Shown here piece by piece: positions 1 through 11,316 of a DNA stretch of 64,000 nucleotides; position 1 is the stretch's first letter, and each line of letters starts with the position of its first letter. The position numbers and the translations under genes are program-made. Where the stretch lies: NCBI GenBank assembly GCA_014529385.2, contig CM043956.1:84619721-84683720 (forward strand), written 5' to 3'. Source of the stretch: Adiantum capillus-veneris. Its lineage: Eukaryota; Streptophyta; Polypodiopsida; Polypodiales; Pteridaceae. The notes beneath the pieces are model-generated. The model was not told the origin of the DNA and did not search any database. It worked only from the letters and a program-made list of their open reading frames with translations.

Positions 1-3
1 GAC

Positions 4-1137
4 ATGGAATTTCAAGCTCTACAAATCAATAGTAGAACAATGACCGCACAAATCGCAAGTCTACAAAGTGCAAGGCAGCACCAAGGACAGGTACGAGTGC
101 ACATGGAGCCAGTAGCAACAAATTTGGCTGGACTCGCCAAAGCTTATGGGGGTCAAGATGAGTACGACGAAGATTCAGATGAACAGGAGGCACATACGCA
201 GACTGATCAAACCGGCTCCAAAGACCAAGAGACAGAAGAAGATTCAGTCACGAAATTGGAAGAGCAGAGGCTGGCCGAGCAGATGGAAAAACAAACAGAA
301 ATGATATGGTACAAGGCTATGCAACTCGAAAAGGAGTTGCTACAAGGGCTTTCCAGATCGGGCAAAACAGTAGCAGAGCTACGGCAGGAATGGAATGCAC
401 CTATGTTACCCTATGCTCTGCTGAAGTATGAGACTCTAACACATTAACAGAAGCTCAAAAAAGAAGAGCAAGTGCCAGTATTTGAAGGAGAAGTACAAGA
501 TAGGGAACATCAAAACAGAATAGTGGACAGCCAGCCAAAGTGGAGGCGTCAATGGCTATTGGATCATCCTAATAACCTGATCCACTTAGTCACCGCACTG
601 CCTGAACTGAGGAATGACAGAAATTTTTGCCCAAATCCCTGAACATACACCTATAGCCAACATAAAGCACTACATAGCAGAAATCCAACATGGCTGAATT
701 ATCCAGTAATTCCAGGGCCAGTAGAGGGAGAGAGAATATTCGGTTCTTACACGGTGAAAACCCTGCAGGGCGCCATAGCAGAATTCGGAGGCTCTCCTGA
801 CCTATCCTGCAAGATGCTATGTAAGATAGCTCGAACATTTTTGGCCTGTCTCACAGTCTTCTCAGAAAGCTGGACATCAGAGTATATGAATACTGAAAGG
901 AGCATCTCAAAGTTGTCATATGATTTAAGTGGGCCACCGACAGAGCCAGTATTTAATGCCTATTTCAAACGGCTGATGTTTCTGCCAAGCTACCATCTCC
1001 AAACCTTTGAAGAAGCATTTTACACGGGCTTCTTCATGTACAAGTCAAAAAAATTTGGCCCATTAATGGCAAGTGAGTCTATGCGCTATGATGCGTTTCT
1101 ACATCAAATCAACCACAAAAGACGACAACGACAATGA
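4..1137 (+). pseudogene. Accessory ORF2 of E1, C-terminal part
   Basis: Two open stretches (4-447 and 754-1137) belong to one broken gene. The first part is glutamine- and glutamate-rich and predicted to be helical, like the coiled coil of E5 ORF2. Between them a conserved KWRRQW block and a WLNYP block match KWRQKW and KLNYP in E5. The last part has the domain shared by all three ORF2 copies: CKMLCKIAR, a C-x-x-VF pair, then LPSYHLQTFEEAFYTGFF near the end. It stops about 35 bases before the polypurine tract. No membrane segment is visible, so this is unlikely to be an envelope protein. Function unknown; stops near 445 and 640 break it. Confidence 0.6.
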
Positions 1138-1172
1138 AGACAAAGACGATCATGTCATGGTAGACATGAATT

Positions 1173-1185
1173 AGGAGGGGGGGAG
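1173..1185 (+). other. Polypurine tract of E1
   Basis: AGGAGGGGGGGAG directly precedes TGTTGG, the start of the LTR. This is the expected plus-strand primer for reverse transcription. Confidence 0.75.
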
Positions 1186-2011
1186 TGTTGGAGCCCCATT
1201 GGTCCAACTGTTGTAATGAGCCCATCTTGTAAAGCATATCAAATTCCATTTTTTATGTCAAAGACGTTTTATCATTTTGATCCATTCGTTTGGATTATGT
1301 AAATATTAGTCAGTTAGTCAGGACTTAGATTTATTTCCACTTTGTAATCATGAGCAAGAGAACCCCATGTACATTTTTGAGCTAAGGTGACTAAAGTATA
1401 AAAGTCACCTTAGAGTTCTTATCCTCTTTGCTACATGCTTCTCCCTCACCGGATTCACGACACGACCACACCATCGCGGTAGTCTCTCCGAGAGCTACGC
1501 ACCCACGCCACGCATTCGCCGTTTCGAGTTGATCGCGATCGATTCTTCCTTGAGCTTGTTTTGCTTGTAGGTAGCACAAAGGGTGTCTGTTTTCAATAAT
1601 CAAGTGCTTCATGGAATGAGAAAGAGATTAGCTACACATAGATACTGATAAACTTAAGTTTCGCCCACTTTTGGATTATGACCTGTTGGTCTATCGCGAC
1701 AGTATTCGAGATAGCTAGGGTTTTAATCTGGTGAGATTAGACTTATAGATAAATATGTCCTAGTGAGAGGATGGTGCCTAGTAAGTTTGATGCGATTCCG
1801 AGTTCATTGGACGTGTAAACTGTGTTGTGAGAGTTAAGGGATAGAGTGGGTTGCAATCTATCAGGGTTAGTGATTGATGCATCATAAAAGTGCGTATGTG
1901 TAGATTGGTCTCAACCTGACAAGCTAACGAGATTGCCTACGTGCACCTACGGGTTAGTCGTGTCATCGGATGATAAGTATGTTGCCTGTGTCGTGCTCGT
2001 GAGTATGAACA
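1186..2011 (+). repeat. 3' LTR of E1
   Basis: The repeat starts TGTTGGAGCC after the polypurine tract and is taken to end in GAACA at 2011, where sequence matching E2 gag begins soon after. A TATAAAA box lies at 1397-1403, followed by C-rich leader-like sequence. It contains one GATCGCGATC decamer (1531-1540), the core of the palindromic arrays found in E2 and E5. The 3' edge is inferred, since no second copy is in the window. Confidence 0.6.
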
Positions 2012-2671
2012 GGGGAGTAGTTTTGCCCTAAAACACTCTCATCTTGTGGTAACTCTCTCACAAGACATCTCTTGATGTATTGTTTGAAGTGAAGCAGAGC
2101 TTCCTTCACTCTTATGTTCTTCTTCTCTTTAAAAGCATAGATCTGTGACAATGTGTTGTGCTTGATTCCCCTTTTCAAGAACTCCTCTACAAACTTTTGT
2201 ACGAGTTGTGCTATGTTGGAAAAATCATCTTTGTTTAGAGGTTGGAACCAAGTCAAAGGTGCTCTTTCTAATGTCAATCCAAATCCCTCATACTGACTAT
2301 AAAAACCTGCAATCTGTTCAGCTCTTAAAACTTGTTTAAAGAGTGAGACATGGGCATATGGATCCGCTGACCCATCGTATTTTGTTTTGACACATTGAGC
2401 CACTTGATATGGTCTTAATCGTTGTGGGTCAGTCACCAATCTAACCAATTCATGGTTTCTTGCAAAGGTGGATCTCGTCCTCTCCTCTAGTATTGGAAAA
2501 GTTCCCGGAGAATCCTCTCTGATGTGTACTGTGGCATTGTTTTTGACTAGAAGTAAGTAGAGACTGGAGTAGCCTTGTACGTGTATCGTTCTAAGTCAAT
2601 TGGATCAGCAAGTTTGTACTCATGTCCATACTTATCTACCATCAAAACTTGCACTCTATGGCATCTATATA
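2012..2671 (-). pseudogene. E2 gag fragment (distal half)
   Basis: The 1963-2448 open frame encodes a capsid-like helical segment. It is collinear with 53220-53640 of E7: DPYAHVSLF, a tryptophan-phenylalanine-glutamine block before PLNKDD, and HNTLSQIYAFK are shared. Sequence 2449-2671 continues upstream in other frames and also matches E7. Homology ends near 2030, next to the E1 LTR. This is the middle of a Ty3-type Gag, cut on one side by E1 and on the other by insertion of E3. Confidence 0.65.
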
Positions 2672-3900
2672 TGTTGTTATCATGCAAACAAGAAGAAAAA
2701 AGAGAACCTCTATAGCCTTGCTCACATCACACCATCGGAAGGAAACACCATAAAGCTACGGAAAACACCTATATCAAACACCTGTAAAGTTGGGTGGAAA
2801 ACAGTCCTAAACCAAACCAAGTTTAAATTTTTTGAAAACCAAGACCATAAAGATGAATCTTGTGTTGTGTAGACCTCCGTAGAGTATCCATATGCTTGAT
2901 TCCGACAACAGACGAGAGAGTTACAAGCTTTCGAAGTTGGGGTATCTCTCAAAAGCTCCAAAAAAGCTAGTCTCTCTAAGCAAAAAAGGTGTGCAGGGAA
3001 TTGCCGCTCTTAAACAGGGGGACTTTTTTGCACTTATCCCAAGGGATTTTCTCTCTCCTCTTAGTCGACATGACTCTCCTTGTAGGCCCCTTTTTATTGG
3101 CTCATTTTGGGCTTAATTTGGGTAGAAAATGGCATGTCAGCCCGTTTTTGACAAAGGAAAGGGAGAGGGGAAGTGTCTAAAGGACTAGAAACAATCTCAG
3201 GTGCATGTCCAGCTGGTGGGAACCCAAAATGGGTGCCCCCTCTCTCCCCCAACACCCACAAGGCCCCATGGGCATGGCAAGAGAGCTCCATTAACCCCTT
3301 TGATTCAACCTTAGAGGCTACCCACTCCCCCCTTATACCCCCCATTTTTCACTTGGTCCCCCCCATGTGGGATTAATTCATTTCCACTTGGCACCATCCT
3401 CTACCTCAACACACAAATTTCCTGTTTTGCTCCCCACACCGAGCCGTCTTGGCGAAGCATGGCGGATGACTCCGAGCACCAAATGCGACGCCGTAAAGCA
3501 CGGCTCGGAGCTTATCACTTCGGCTATTTCCAAAAATCCTCGACCACATCATTTCTAATTAAATCTATCAAATCCACCCACTTGCCTTTCTTCACATGCA
3601 TCTGCAACCTCTTTCTAAGTAAGGGACCGGACACTTCAAATGGATGTAACTCATGATGTATGAGTCCGATTCATAGGCTATCAAGCTCAACTGAAAATGC
3701 TCATTGAAAACCATCTTCTGAAAGTTCAACCAACCCAAAACTCCAGCAAATAACTTAGCAGAACCGAGCCTTTGTACATGAATTTCTACAAGAGCACTCT
3801 TGAGACTCAAAGCACTATGTAAACATATGTATTTGAGGCTAGTGGGCAAGCTTTTTAGCATGGATCAGTGACTTAATTTTCAGCCAAAAAATGCCTAACA
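2672..3900 (-). repeat. 3' LTR of E3
   Basis: Direct repeat of 9364-10581, beginning TGTTGTTATCATGC and ending near CTAACA on the plus strand. On the minus strand it follows a purine tract (3909-3920). Both LTR copies share the Met-Leu-Lys-start reading frame seen at 3592-3861 and 10246-10539; this looks like chance coding within the repeat. Confidence 0.8.
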
Positions 3901-3908
3901 TAGCTTTC

Positions 3909-3920
3909 CAACCCCCCCTT
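3909..3920 (-). other. Polypurine tract of E3
   Basis: Minus-strand AAGGGGGGGTT just upstream of the TGTTAGG start of the 3' LTR. Confidence 0.65.
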
Positions 3921-4205
3921 GCCTGCACAGTCATTCATTGCAAGGAGAGGTCTCTTGGGTGAACAACTGCTGCATTTCATCCCCAGAAACGTCATCTACA
4001 TCCTCTGATGTCTCAACATTGTCTTACTCCATTGATAACATTCATCTATCACAATTGTCATCAAACGCGTCAGATACTTCTTCAATCTATAACCATTAAC
4101 ACGATATTTATGTTGTGCACCACTCAAATGTGCCAATTGATATGTGCCATTTTCAAATTTGTTCACGACAGTAAAAGGACCTTCCCATTTTATTTGAAAC
4201 TTCTT

Positions 4206-5305
4206 CTAAAATGTATTGTCCAAGTTACTATTGTATCGCAACACTAAATCACCCTTTTCGATTTTCTTATCCTCTATGTATTCATTGGATTTTAGCTTAG
4301 CCTTCCTTGACACTTCCTCATAGTAGCTCAAAGCTAAAACTCTATCCAATTGCAAACATTGTAAGTCCAATAACCTTTTTTTCCATGCATCTATTTGTTC
4401 CTCATCTCCCAATGACAATAATTTGAGTGCAAGAATTTCCACTTCAATTGGCAATAAAGCTTCCTTGCCATAGATCAAGTGGTAAGGAGAAAATCATGTG
4501 ATAGCAATTCTGTAGGCCCATAACGCACAAGGCAACTCTAAATCCCAAGTCTTCCCATGTGTCTGAGTCATCTTTGTCAAGATTTTTACCAACTCTCCAT
4601 TGAACCTCTCATTGAAACCATTGCATTGTGGATAATAAGGAGAACTGGACCTATGCTGTATATTCAGTTCTTGCATAAGAAATCAAACAGCTCTCCTCTA
4701 AATCCAGGTCCTCTATTAGAAAGTAGCTCTAGTGGCACACCAAATTTGCAACATATGTACTCATAAACAAATTTCCCCATCTCTTTATTGGTAATCTTTT
4801 TGACTTCTTCCCATTGTGACAAATAATCCACTACTGTCAAGATGTAAACATTTCTTTTGCTTGTCATAGGTAGGGGTCCAATAGCATCAAGCCCCCATTT
4901 TTCAAACACATCAAAAGATAGAATTGTATGTCGCAATTCTGGCTTCAAAATTCTGTTTCCCATCTTCTGGCAAGGCAAACACAACTTGCACCAGTGATTA
5001 ACATCCCGCTGAATGCTTGTCCATACATAGCCCTCTTGAAAATTTTTATGCAACATGATCTTTATGGAAAAATGGCCTCCAAAATATCCCTCATTATTTT
5101 TGTAAATTTCCTCGTTCCAAGGCACATGATGCAAAACCAAATCACTTCCTTTTATGTAAAGCACGTCATCAATCATTTTGTATTTCTTGGCTTTTCTTAT
5201 GAATGCATACTTTTTAGAAGATGATAAACCTTCAAGTAAAACACTTGTAAATAGAAATCCACTTCCTTTGATAAGATTTCCCTCCATGATATAAAGAAGC
5301 ATCAT
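4206..5305 (-). pseudogene. E3 integrase
   Basis: Three frames (4664-5305, 4494-4676, 4206-4478) make one integrase. The zinc-binding region ends in CKLCLPCQK. The core has the first aspartate in WGLDAIGPLP. The second, normally in a Ser-Asp-Arg-Gly motif, is replaced by Asn (SNRGPGF). The glutamate is present in NGFNERFN. A C-terminal MIYGKEALLP block follows. The loss of the second acidic residue plus two frame changes indicates a dead enzyme. Confidence 0.8.
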
Positions 5306-5832
5306 CCTTTACCTCAAACACACAAGTGATCATCTCTTGGGAAGCATCATGAGCTTCTTCATTTTGAGACCTCTCAATATGATGCAAACTCCATGCTTCA
5401 AGCTTTTTGAGCAACGCCTTCACTTTGAAGCATAAATTCTTCAGCTTATGCTTCTTATTCTTCCATACTCCCAACACTTGCTTCACAACCAACAAAGCAT
5501 CTCCTTTAATTTGCAAGCATTTACTTTCCAATTGTAAGCAAATATGCAAACCACCTTCAAGAGCCATGTATTTTGCTTCATTGTTACTTTTGGCATCAGA
5601 GTTTCCGCCCTTGCTTCCTCATAAGCTTCCCTTGTGCATCATAAATAACAATGCCTCCTGAAGTAGCATCATGACTTCTTCGATAAGAACCATCAAAGTA
5701 TAACAGTGAAGCATTAGAGATGGCAAGAGTCTCAACTTTCTTTTTCCATACCACCTCTTCTTTGATCAAAACCGGAGTATCCTTATAAGTGAGAAGATCT
5801 GCTAGGGTAGCCCGAGTACTTTCCTCCACCAA
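5232..5832 (-). pseudogene. E3 second RNase H domain (aRNH-like)
   Basis: Two frames (5596-5832 and 5232-5567) encode a separate RNase H fold. It starts LLYFDGSYRRSHDATSGG, continues MALEGGLHI and IKGDALLVVKQV, and ends HIERSQNEEAHDAS. These match the Asp-Glu-Asp positions of cellular/archaeal-type RNase H (RVT_3-like); the last Ala-Asp pair is changed to Ala-His-Asp. Its place between RT-RNase H and integrase is diagnostic of Tat-clade Ty3 elements, as known from the literature on that clade. Confidence 0.75.
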
Positions 5833-5883
5833 AAAGGTGAACTGAAACTCCTGAAGCTCAATAACCTACTTCATCATTGTTTT

Positions 5884-7177
5884 TTATATATTTGAGTTAT
5901 TGAATAGTTGGGGAAGCAATGAATAATTGCTAAGAAAGGTGAATGACTTTTGCAATAAGTAGTGCTTCAATCCTCTACAAGCATAAACATTACTGGTCAT
6001 CACCAATTCAATTTCAAAAAAATCTCTTTCATGAGGAGTCTTCACTTTGCTAGCATAATGAATAGGTTTCATATACTGAGATTCCTTCCCCCTTTGCAAT
6101 AACATATCCCCGCTAGCATCATCTCCTATTGATGGGTTAACATAAAACTCCTTTTCCCAATCAGGAGCCTGCATAATGGGGAGTGTACTCAAAACCTCTT
6201 TAACTCTGTCAAAAACCTCGTCACAGTCATGAGACCATTCCAAGGGATCATTCTTGACTGTTTATTGCAGTGGATATAATAGTTATGATGCGAAAGGTAT
6301 GAAACGAGACAAATATTTAACTTTTTGTATGAAAGTGGCCACCTATCTGGTATCTTTTGGAGATGACAGTAACAAAAAAGCCTCCACTTTCTCTAGATCT
6401 GCTTCAGTCCCATTCTCTGAAATCACATGTCCAAGAAGCTTCACCCGTGGCAGTGCCAAATGATATTTTTTAGGGTTTAGGTGAAGCCCGCATTCATCAT
6501 ACCTTGCAAAAGTCATTTCAAGCTTTTGAACATGCTCTTTTCTTGAATTGTATACGCAAAAATCATCTATGAACCCTTTGACAAACTTTCCAAGGAACGG
6601 GGTAAGGACCCAATCCACCTTTCTTTCAAATGCTCCCGGCCCACTTGTCAACCCAAAAGGAAGGCAACAAAAGTAGAAACAACCCCATGGCATGATAAAA
6701 GTAGTCTTTTTCTGGTCTTAAAGAGCAAGGATAAGCTGAAAGTATCCTGAATACCCATCACAGACACTGTATCTTTCAAAACCAACCACTACATCTAACA
6801 ATTGATTAATAAAAGCCAAAGGGTAAGGATCTTTCTTGGTCACAGCATTTAGTGGCTTGTAGTCAACACAAACTCTCCAATGCCCATCTTTCTTTGAGGT
6901 GATTACTACAGGGCTAACCCATTCAGCATTATCCACTACACAATGAGCCCTGCATCCAAAAGCTTATCCACTTCTTCCTTTCAAGCATTCATCTGCTCCT
7001 TGCCCATCCTCCTAAGTTATATCTGATTGGTTTTGCCCCTTCAACTAGCTCAATCTTCACAGGATCCCCAACAAAACCCCTTATTTCCTCATATGAGGTA
7101 ATGAAAAGATTTGGAAACCTGTCCAACATTGCTAAGTAATCGTTTCTTTCTCCTTGTGTCAAATCAGTACTCAGCAT
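5884..7177 (-). pseudogene. E3 reverse transcriptase and RNase H
   Basis: Reading down the minus strand, 6989-7177 carries the PIRYNL entry block and 6718-6936 carries WRVCVDYKPLN and the palm DGYSGYFQ. 6343-6693 carries the catalytic FIDDFCVY box and the LGHVIS connection. 5884-6243 is RNase H, whose first catalytic Asp is replaced (YVNPS instead of the usual Val-Asp-Ala-Ser). At least two frame changes and several stops separate these segments. Confidence 0.85.
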
Positions 7178-7233
7178 ATTTTAGATCAACTCTTTCTTCA
7201 ACTAGTAGTTCTTGTTTAGGTTGCATCAACTCT

Positions 7234-7892
7234 TCAAATTGCTCCAAACGGTTTGAAAGCATTTATATTCCCTGATATTTGCAACACTTCACTAATTTCT
7301 TTCTGTTCCTCATCCAGCAACAAGAATGACACTTCACCCTCATCATTGGAACTCAAAGTCATGCTACTTTTTGAGTCTTCAGAACTATCCTCACTGGTAG
7401 TTTCAGACTCATCATTCTCACTCACATCTTCAAGTGCCATAGTTTGTTTTATAGCCATATCAAACACTCTCTTTTCACCCTTCTTGCCATGCACACCGAT
7501 TGTGCCCTTGCCCCAATATTTCACGGCACCAACAACTCTTAACCAAGATCATCCGAGAATAAGAGGAAAGGCTCCATATCAGCTGGCATAACATGAAAGT
7601 TTACCATAACCTTCACATTAAAGACTTTGACTTCCAAATTCTTGATCTTTCCCAAACATTTCACTTTGGCATGGTTTGCTAGTCGAATCCAAAACCTAGA
7701 GCTTCCGCATGTAATGCGACCCAATCTCTCAACACATGACTGTGTGATCACACAAACTTGAGCACCTCCATCAATGTAGGATTCTCCCATGCCCACACCT
7801 TTGTGCCAAGTGTTCAACACAGGACAAATGTCGGGTAACTCTTCCTTTAAATTGTAAGCTGTTTGGCCTTCTCCCAAATGTAAATCCTCCAC
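7234..7892 (-). pseudogene. E3 aspartic protease and linker
   Basis: The 7539-7892 frame has the retropepsin active-site block SYIDGGAQVCVIT; the Asp-Gly-Gly variant is common in Tat-clade proteases. A frame change follows. The 7234-7524 frame holds a serine/aspartate-rich acidic linker before RT. Confidence 0.7.
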
Positions 7893-7968
7893 TTCAAATC
7901 GTCTATGCGGTTTTCTCTTTCTCTTGGCTTTCGCATCTTCACCCTCTTTTTCCTTCCCTTTCTTTCTG

Positions 7969-9060
7969 CTAGGCCATGGTGATCCAAAGCCTTCCCTCTC
8001 TCTTTTGCCTACTGCAACACATCTGCTTCTTTCTTTTTGACTCGCACAATGCCCACATGACCACTAGAGGTTGAGGATTGATTTTCCTTTCCAGTACTTT
8101 GATCTCCTCGTATATCCAATGCATAATCACTAGCTCTGTTAGGAATCTTCTGAGGAAGTGGAAACATATCCTCTCCCATCCTTGTTGGCTTTGGACAATA
8201 AGTGATGATGTGACCAAGCTCACCAGAATTATAACAAGTAGGAATGAACCTCCTTTGCGGATTAAAAACAACTTGTCCATGACCCGCATTAGCATTAGGA
8301 TGAGCTTCACATGCTTGAGCCACCCCTCTACCATGACCGCGACCACGACCATCTCCTCCAAGAACACTAAGTCGCAGTTCTTGCATCATGGTCACAATGT
8401 CTTGCATATTTTGTTGTAACTGTTTGGTATTAGCAGCCCTTTGAACAGGTTGGCCTCCGGTGTCTGCCTGATTCTCCTCCTTTTTGGCCACCATTATTTT
8501 GTACAAGGACCGATTTTCCATAATCATTAAGTCTTTGGGTCTTCCATTCTTTCTCTCTGGCAGTAGCGACTGCCTCCTCGAAGGTGACGGGTCTTTTTAG
8601 CTCGACTTTGAACTTCAAATTTTATTTTATGTTGGCCAAAAATGATCCTTCTTTAACATGGATGGAGGGATTTCATTTCCCAAATCTCGGGCCCATTTAT
8701 CCCATAAACGGGTGAATTTCATGACAAAATCATCAACACTCTGACTACCCTTTTGAGTGTACCCCAAAATTCATGCCAAACGTCATCAGGTACTTCAATG
8801 GATCTATACTATGCTAGGAAAGCTTGCTTCACACGATTGTAGTCCAAAACTACCCCTGGATTTTGTGCCTGCATCAACTCCTCATGATTGTGTAACCAAA
8901 CTTTTGCTTCATCTTGTACACTGTATTGCAGCAGCCGCAACAATATAGCTTGGTCTAGTATATTTCACAGGAAGAAATTGACTTCCAATTTTTAAATAAA
9001 AGTCTGTGCATTCTCATTAGGCAATCCATGAAACTATGGGAACTCGTCTGCCATGTTTTA
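7969..9060 (-). pseudogene. E3 gag
   Basis: A capsid-like region is read in shifting frames from about 9060 to 8430, with conserved VDDFVMKFTRLWDKW and a VTFEEAV block. The nucleocapsid at 8009-8527 has one zinc knuckle, CYNSGELGHIITYC. Its second Cys is replaced by Ser, so it probably no longer binds zinc. Length and order fit a Ty3 Gag; many stops are present. Confidence 0.7.
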
Positions 9061-9363
9061 TTGCCACAAAAACACTTACATGTGACGTTGCAAACTCAAG
9101 GGATGTTGATGGATCACTCCAGTACCTAATCCACCTCACACTGGGTAACCTGGCCCCCAGTGCTTGGCTTCACAAAACCTCATGACCCTCCAAAGGCTGC
9201 AATGCAATTATACGACCACCTCAAGTGTTGTCCACAGTTTGCACATACATAGGTGGTTGTCCATAAGGACCGACAACCCTATTACATTCACTGCCTGCGT
9301 AATAAACATATTTCACAAGACTTGGAGTATGGGAGTACTTGCTCCTCCATGGGGGCACCAAAA

Positions 9364-10581
9364 TGATGGTAGCATGCAAACGAGAAGAAAAACAAGAACC
9401 TCTATAGCCTTGCTCACACCACACCGTCAGAAGGAAACACCATAAAACTGCGGAGAACACCTATGTCGTCGGGTAGGAAACAGCCCTAACCCAAACCATG
9501 ATTAAAATTGCTGAAAACCAAGACCATATAGATGAATCTCATGTTGTGTAGACCTCCTTAGAGAATCCATATGCCTGATTCCGACAATAGACGAGAGAGT
9601 TACAAGCTTTCGAAGTTGCAGTATCTCTCAAAAGCTCCAAAAAATCTAGTCTCTCTAAGCAAAAAAGGTGTGCAGGGAATTGTCTCTCTTAAAAAGGGGG
9701 ATTTTTTGGCTCTTATCCCAAGGTATTTTCTCTCTCCTCTTATCCAACATGACTCTCCTTGTAGGCCCCTTTTTATTGGCTCATTTTGGGCTTAATTTGG
9801 GTAGAAAATGGCATGTCGGCCACTTTTTGACCAAGGAAAGGGGGAGGGGAAGTGTCCAGAGGACCAAAAATAATCCCATGAGCGTGTCCAGCTAGTGTTA
9901 GCCCAAACTGGGTTCCCTCTCTCTCCCCAACACCCACGAGGCCCCATGGGCAAGACAAGAGAGCTCCATTAACCCCTTTGATTCAACCTTACGGGGTACC
10001 CACTCCCACCCTTATACCCCCCATTTTCCACTTTCTCCCCCGCATGTGAGATTAATTCATTGCCACTTGGCACCATACTCCTACCTCCCCACCTCAACAC
10101 ACACATTTCCTGTTTTGCTCCCCACACCGAGCTGTCTTGGCGGATGACTGCGAGCACCAAATGAAACATCGTAAAGCACGGCTCAGAGCTTATCACTTCG
10201 GCTATTTCCATAAATCCTCGACCACATTATTTCTAATTAAATTTATCAAATCGGCCCACCTACCTTTCTTCGCATGCATCTGTAACCTCTTTCTAAGTGA
10301 GGGACCCGCCACTTCAAATGCATGTAACTCATGATGTATGAGTCCGATTCACATGCTATCAAGCTCAACTGAAAATGCTCATTGAAAATCATCTTTTGAA
10401 AGTTCAACCAACCTAAAACTCCAGCAAATAACTTAGCAGAACCAAGCCTTTGTACATGATTTTTTAAAAGAGCACTCTTGAGACTCCAAGCACTATGTAC
10501 ACATGTGTACTCGAGGCTAGTGGGCAAGCATTTTAGCATGAATCAGTGACTTGATTTTCACCCAAAAAATGCATGAGAACA
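9364..10581 (-). repeat. 5' LTR of E3
   Basis: Partner of 2672-3900. On the minus strand it ends at TCA, followed by TTT and a candidate primer site starting TGGTGCCCCC (9341-9360). I cannot assign the priming tRNA. Right of 10581 the E2 gag sequence resumes. Confidence 0.8.
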
Positions 10582-10900
10582 TGAATGCATAGAGGTTATT
10601 ATGGGTGGTCAACTCTCTAGCGTTGGGTTATACACACCTAAAGAAGATATATGGATCTCCATTTGTGAACCTATACAAGCTCTCATGAGCGTAATCTGTA
10701 AGCACTATTATGGATTCATTGAATTTGATGAATCTCTCGTTCGGTTTGTTGATTAGGGGATGCCTCTCCTCTAGGTATTCTCCCAATCCCATTGTTGAAG
10801 GAATTGCATCGTTAGTTATGCTTTTCATGTCTCTGAGTGGAGTAGAAAATCCTAGTGGTGGATGATTTGTCATAATAAAAGGATCACTCAAAACTCTCAA
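10582..10900 (-). pseudogene. E2 gag N-terminal fragment
   Basis: Encodes the Gag amino end. FSTPLRDMK, MGLGEYLEERH, LINKPN and LYRFTNGDPYIF are shared almost residue for residue with E7 (53772-54146). The likely start is the Met of MTNHPP near 10870. It is interrupted at 10582 by the E3 insertion. Confidence 0.7.
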
Positions 10901-11316
10901 GGTAAGCTCACTTTGGCTAAGTGCAACTTATCCCCTCTTACCTCTGATAAGGTCTCTTAGAAGTGAGGAAATTTGTGACTCTTTTGGTTTCGAAAGACTA
11001 GTTCTGGGTTCCCTAAAAGTTTGGATTTAGGAAACCTAGAAATATTCAGCTCTAAAATTGATTTAGGTGTGTGCTATTGCCCGTAATCTTTCTTCCTGGC
11101 TATACCTAACTCAATTTGGCGTTGTCTATCAAAAGTTAGAGCAATTTTAGTGAACTGCACTTGAAACAACACTCAAAACAGTTTCAAGAACAGAACACAA
11201 GAACTTTGGCTTGTATAATGGTTTCCAGAAGGTATTTTTTTCTCAAACTTGAGATTTGGAATGTACTCAAGTTTATCTACAATATTATCAAGTCAGATAC
11301 CCCCACTATGATGTGG
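10901..11316 (-). other. E2 leader between array and gag
   Basis: Untranslated leader. It resembles 54147-54305 of E7 at its gag-proximal end (shared TTATCCCCTCTTACCTCTGA). No coding sequence is seen. Confidence 0.5.

Larger units (their letters stand above)
1..2011 (+). mobile_element. Ty3/gypsy-type LTR element E1, 3' end only
   Basis: The window opens inside an element transcribed left to right. What remains is the C-terminal part of an accessory ORF, a polypurine tract and a 3' LTR. The order ORF, purine tract, TG...CA repeat is read directly from the sequence. The ORF is related to ORF2 of E5 and E6, so E1 belongs to the same broad family, although its LTR is unrelated by eye to theirs. 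It is the only plus-strand element in the left 57 kb. Its gag and pol lie outside the window. Confidence 0.75.
2672..10581 (-). mobile_element. Tat-like Ty3/gypsy element E3, both LTRs present
   Basis: A 7.9-kb element with direct LTRs of about 1.2 kb at 2672-3900 and 9364-10581. The minus-strand order is gag, protease, RT, RNase H, second RNase H, integrase. The second RNase H between the first RNase H and integrase is a known hallmark of the Tat clade. All ORFs are broken, and the LTRs differ by roughly 10-15 percent by eye, so the insertion is old. It sits inside the gag of E2. Confidence 0.85.

Noticed and set aside
3592-3861. Conserved small ORF present twice (also 10246-10539)
   Set aside because: Both copies lie in the E3 LTRs; similarity follows from LTR duplication, so there is no independent evidence of coding.
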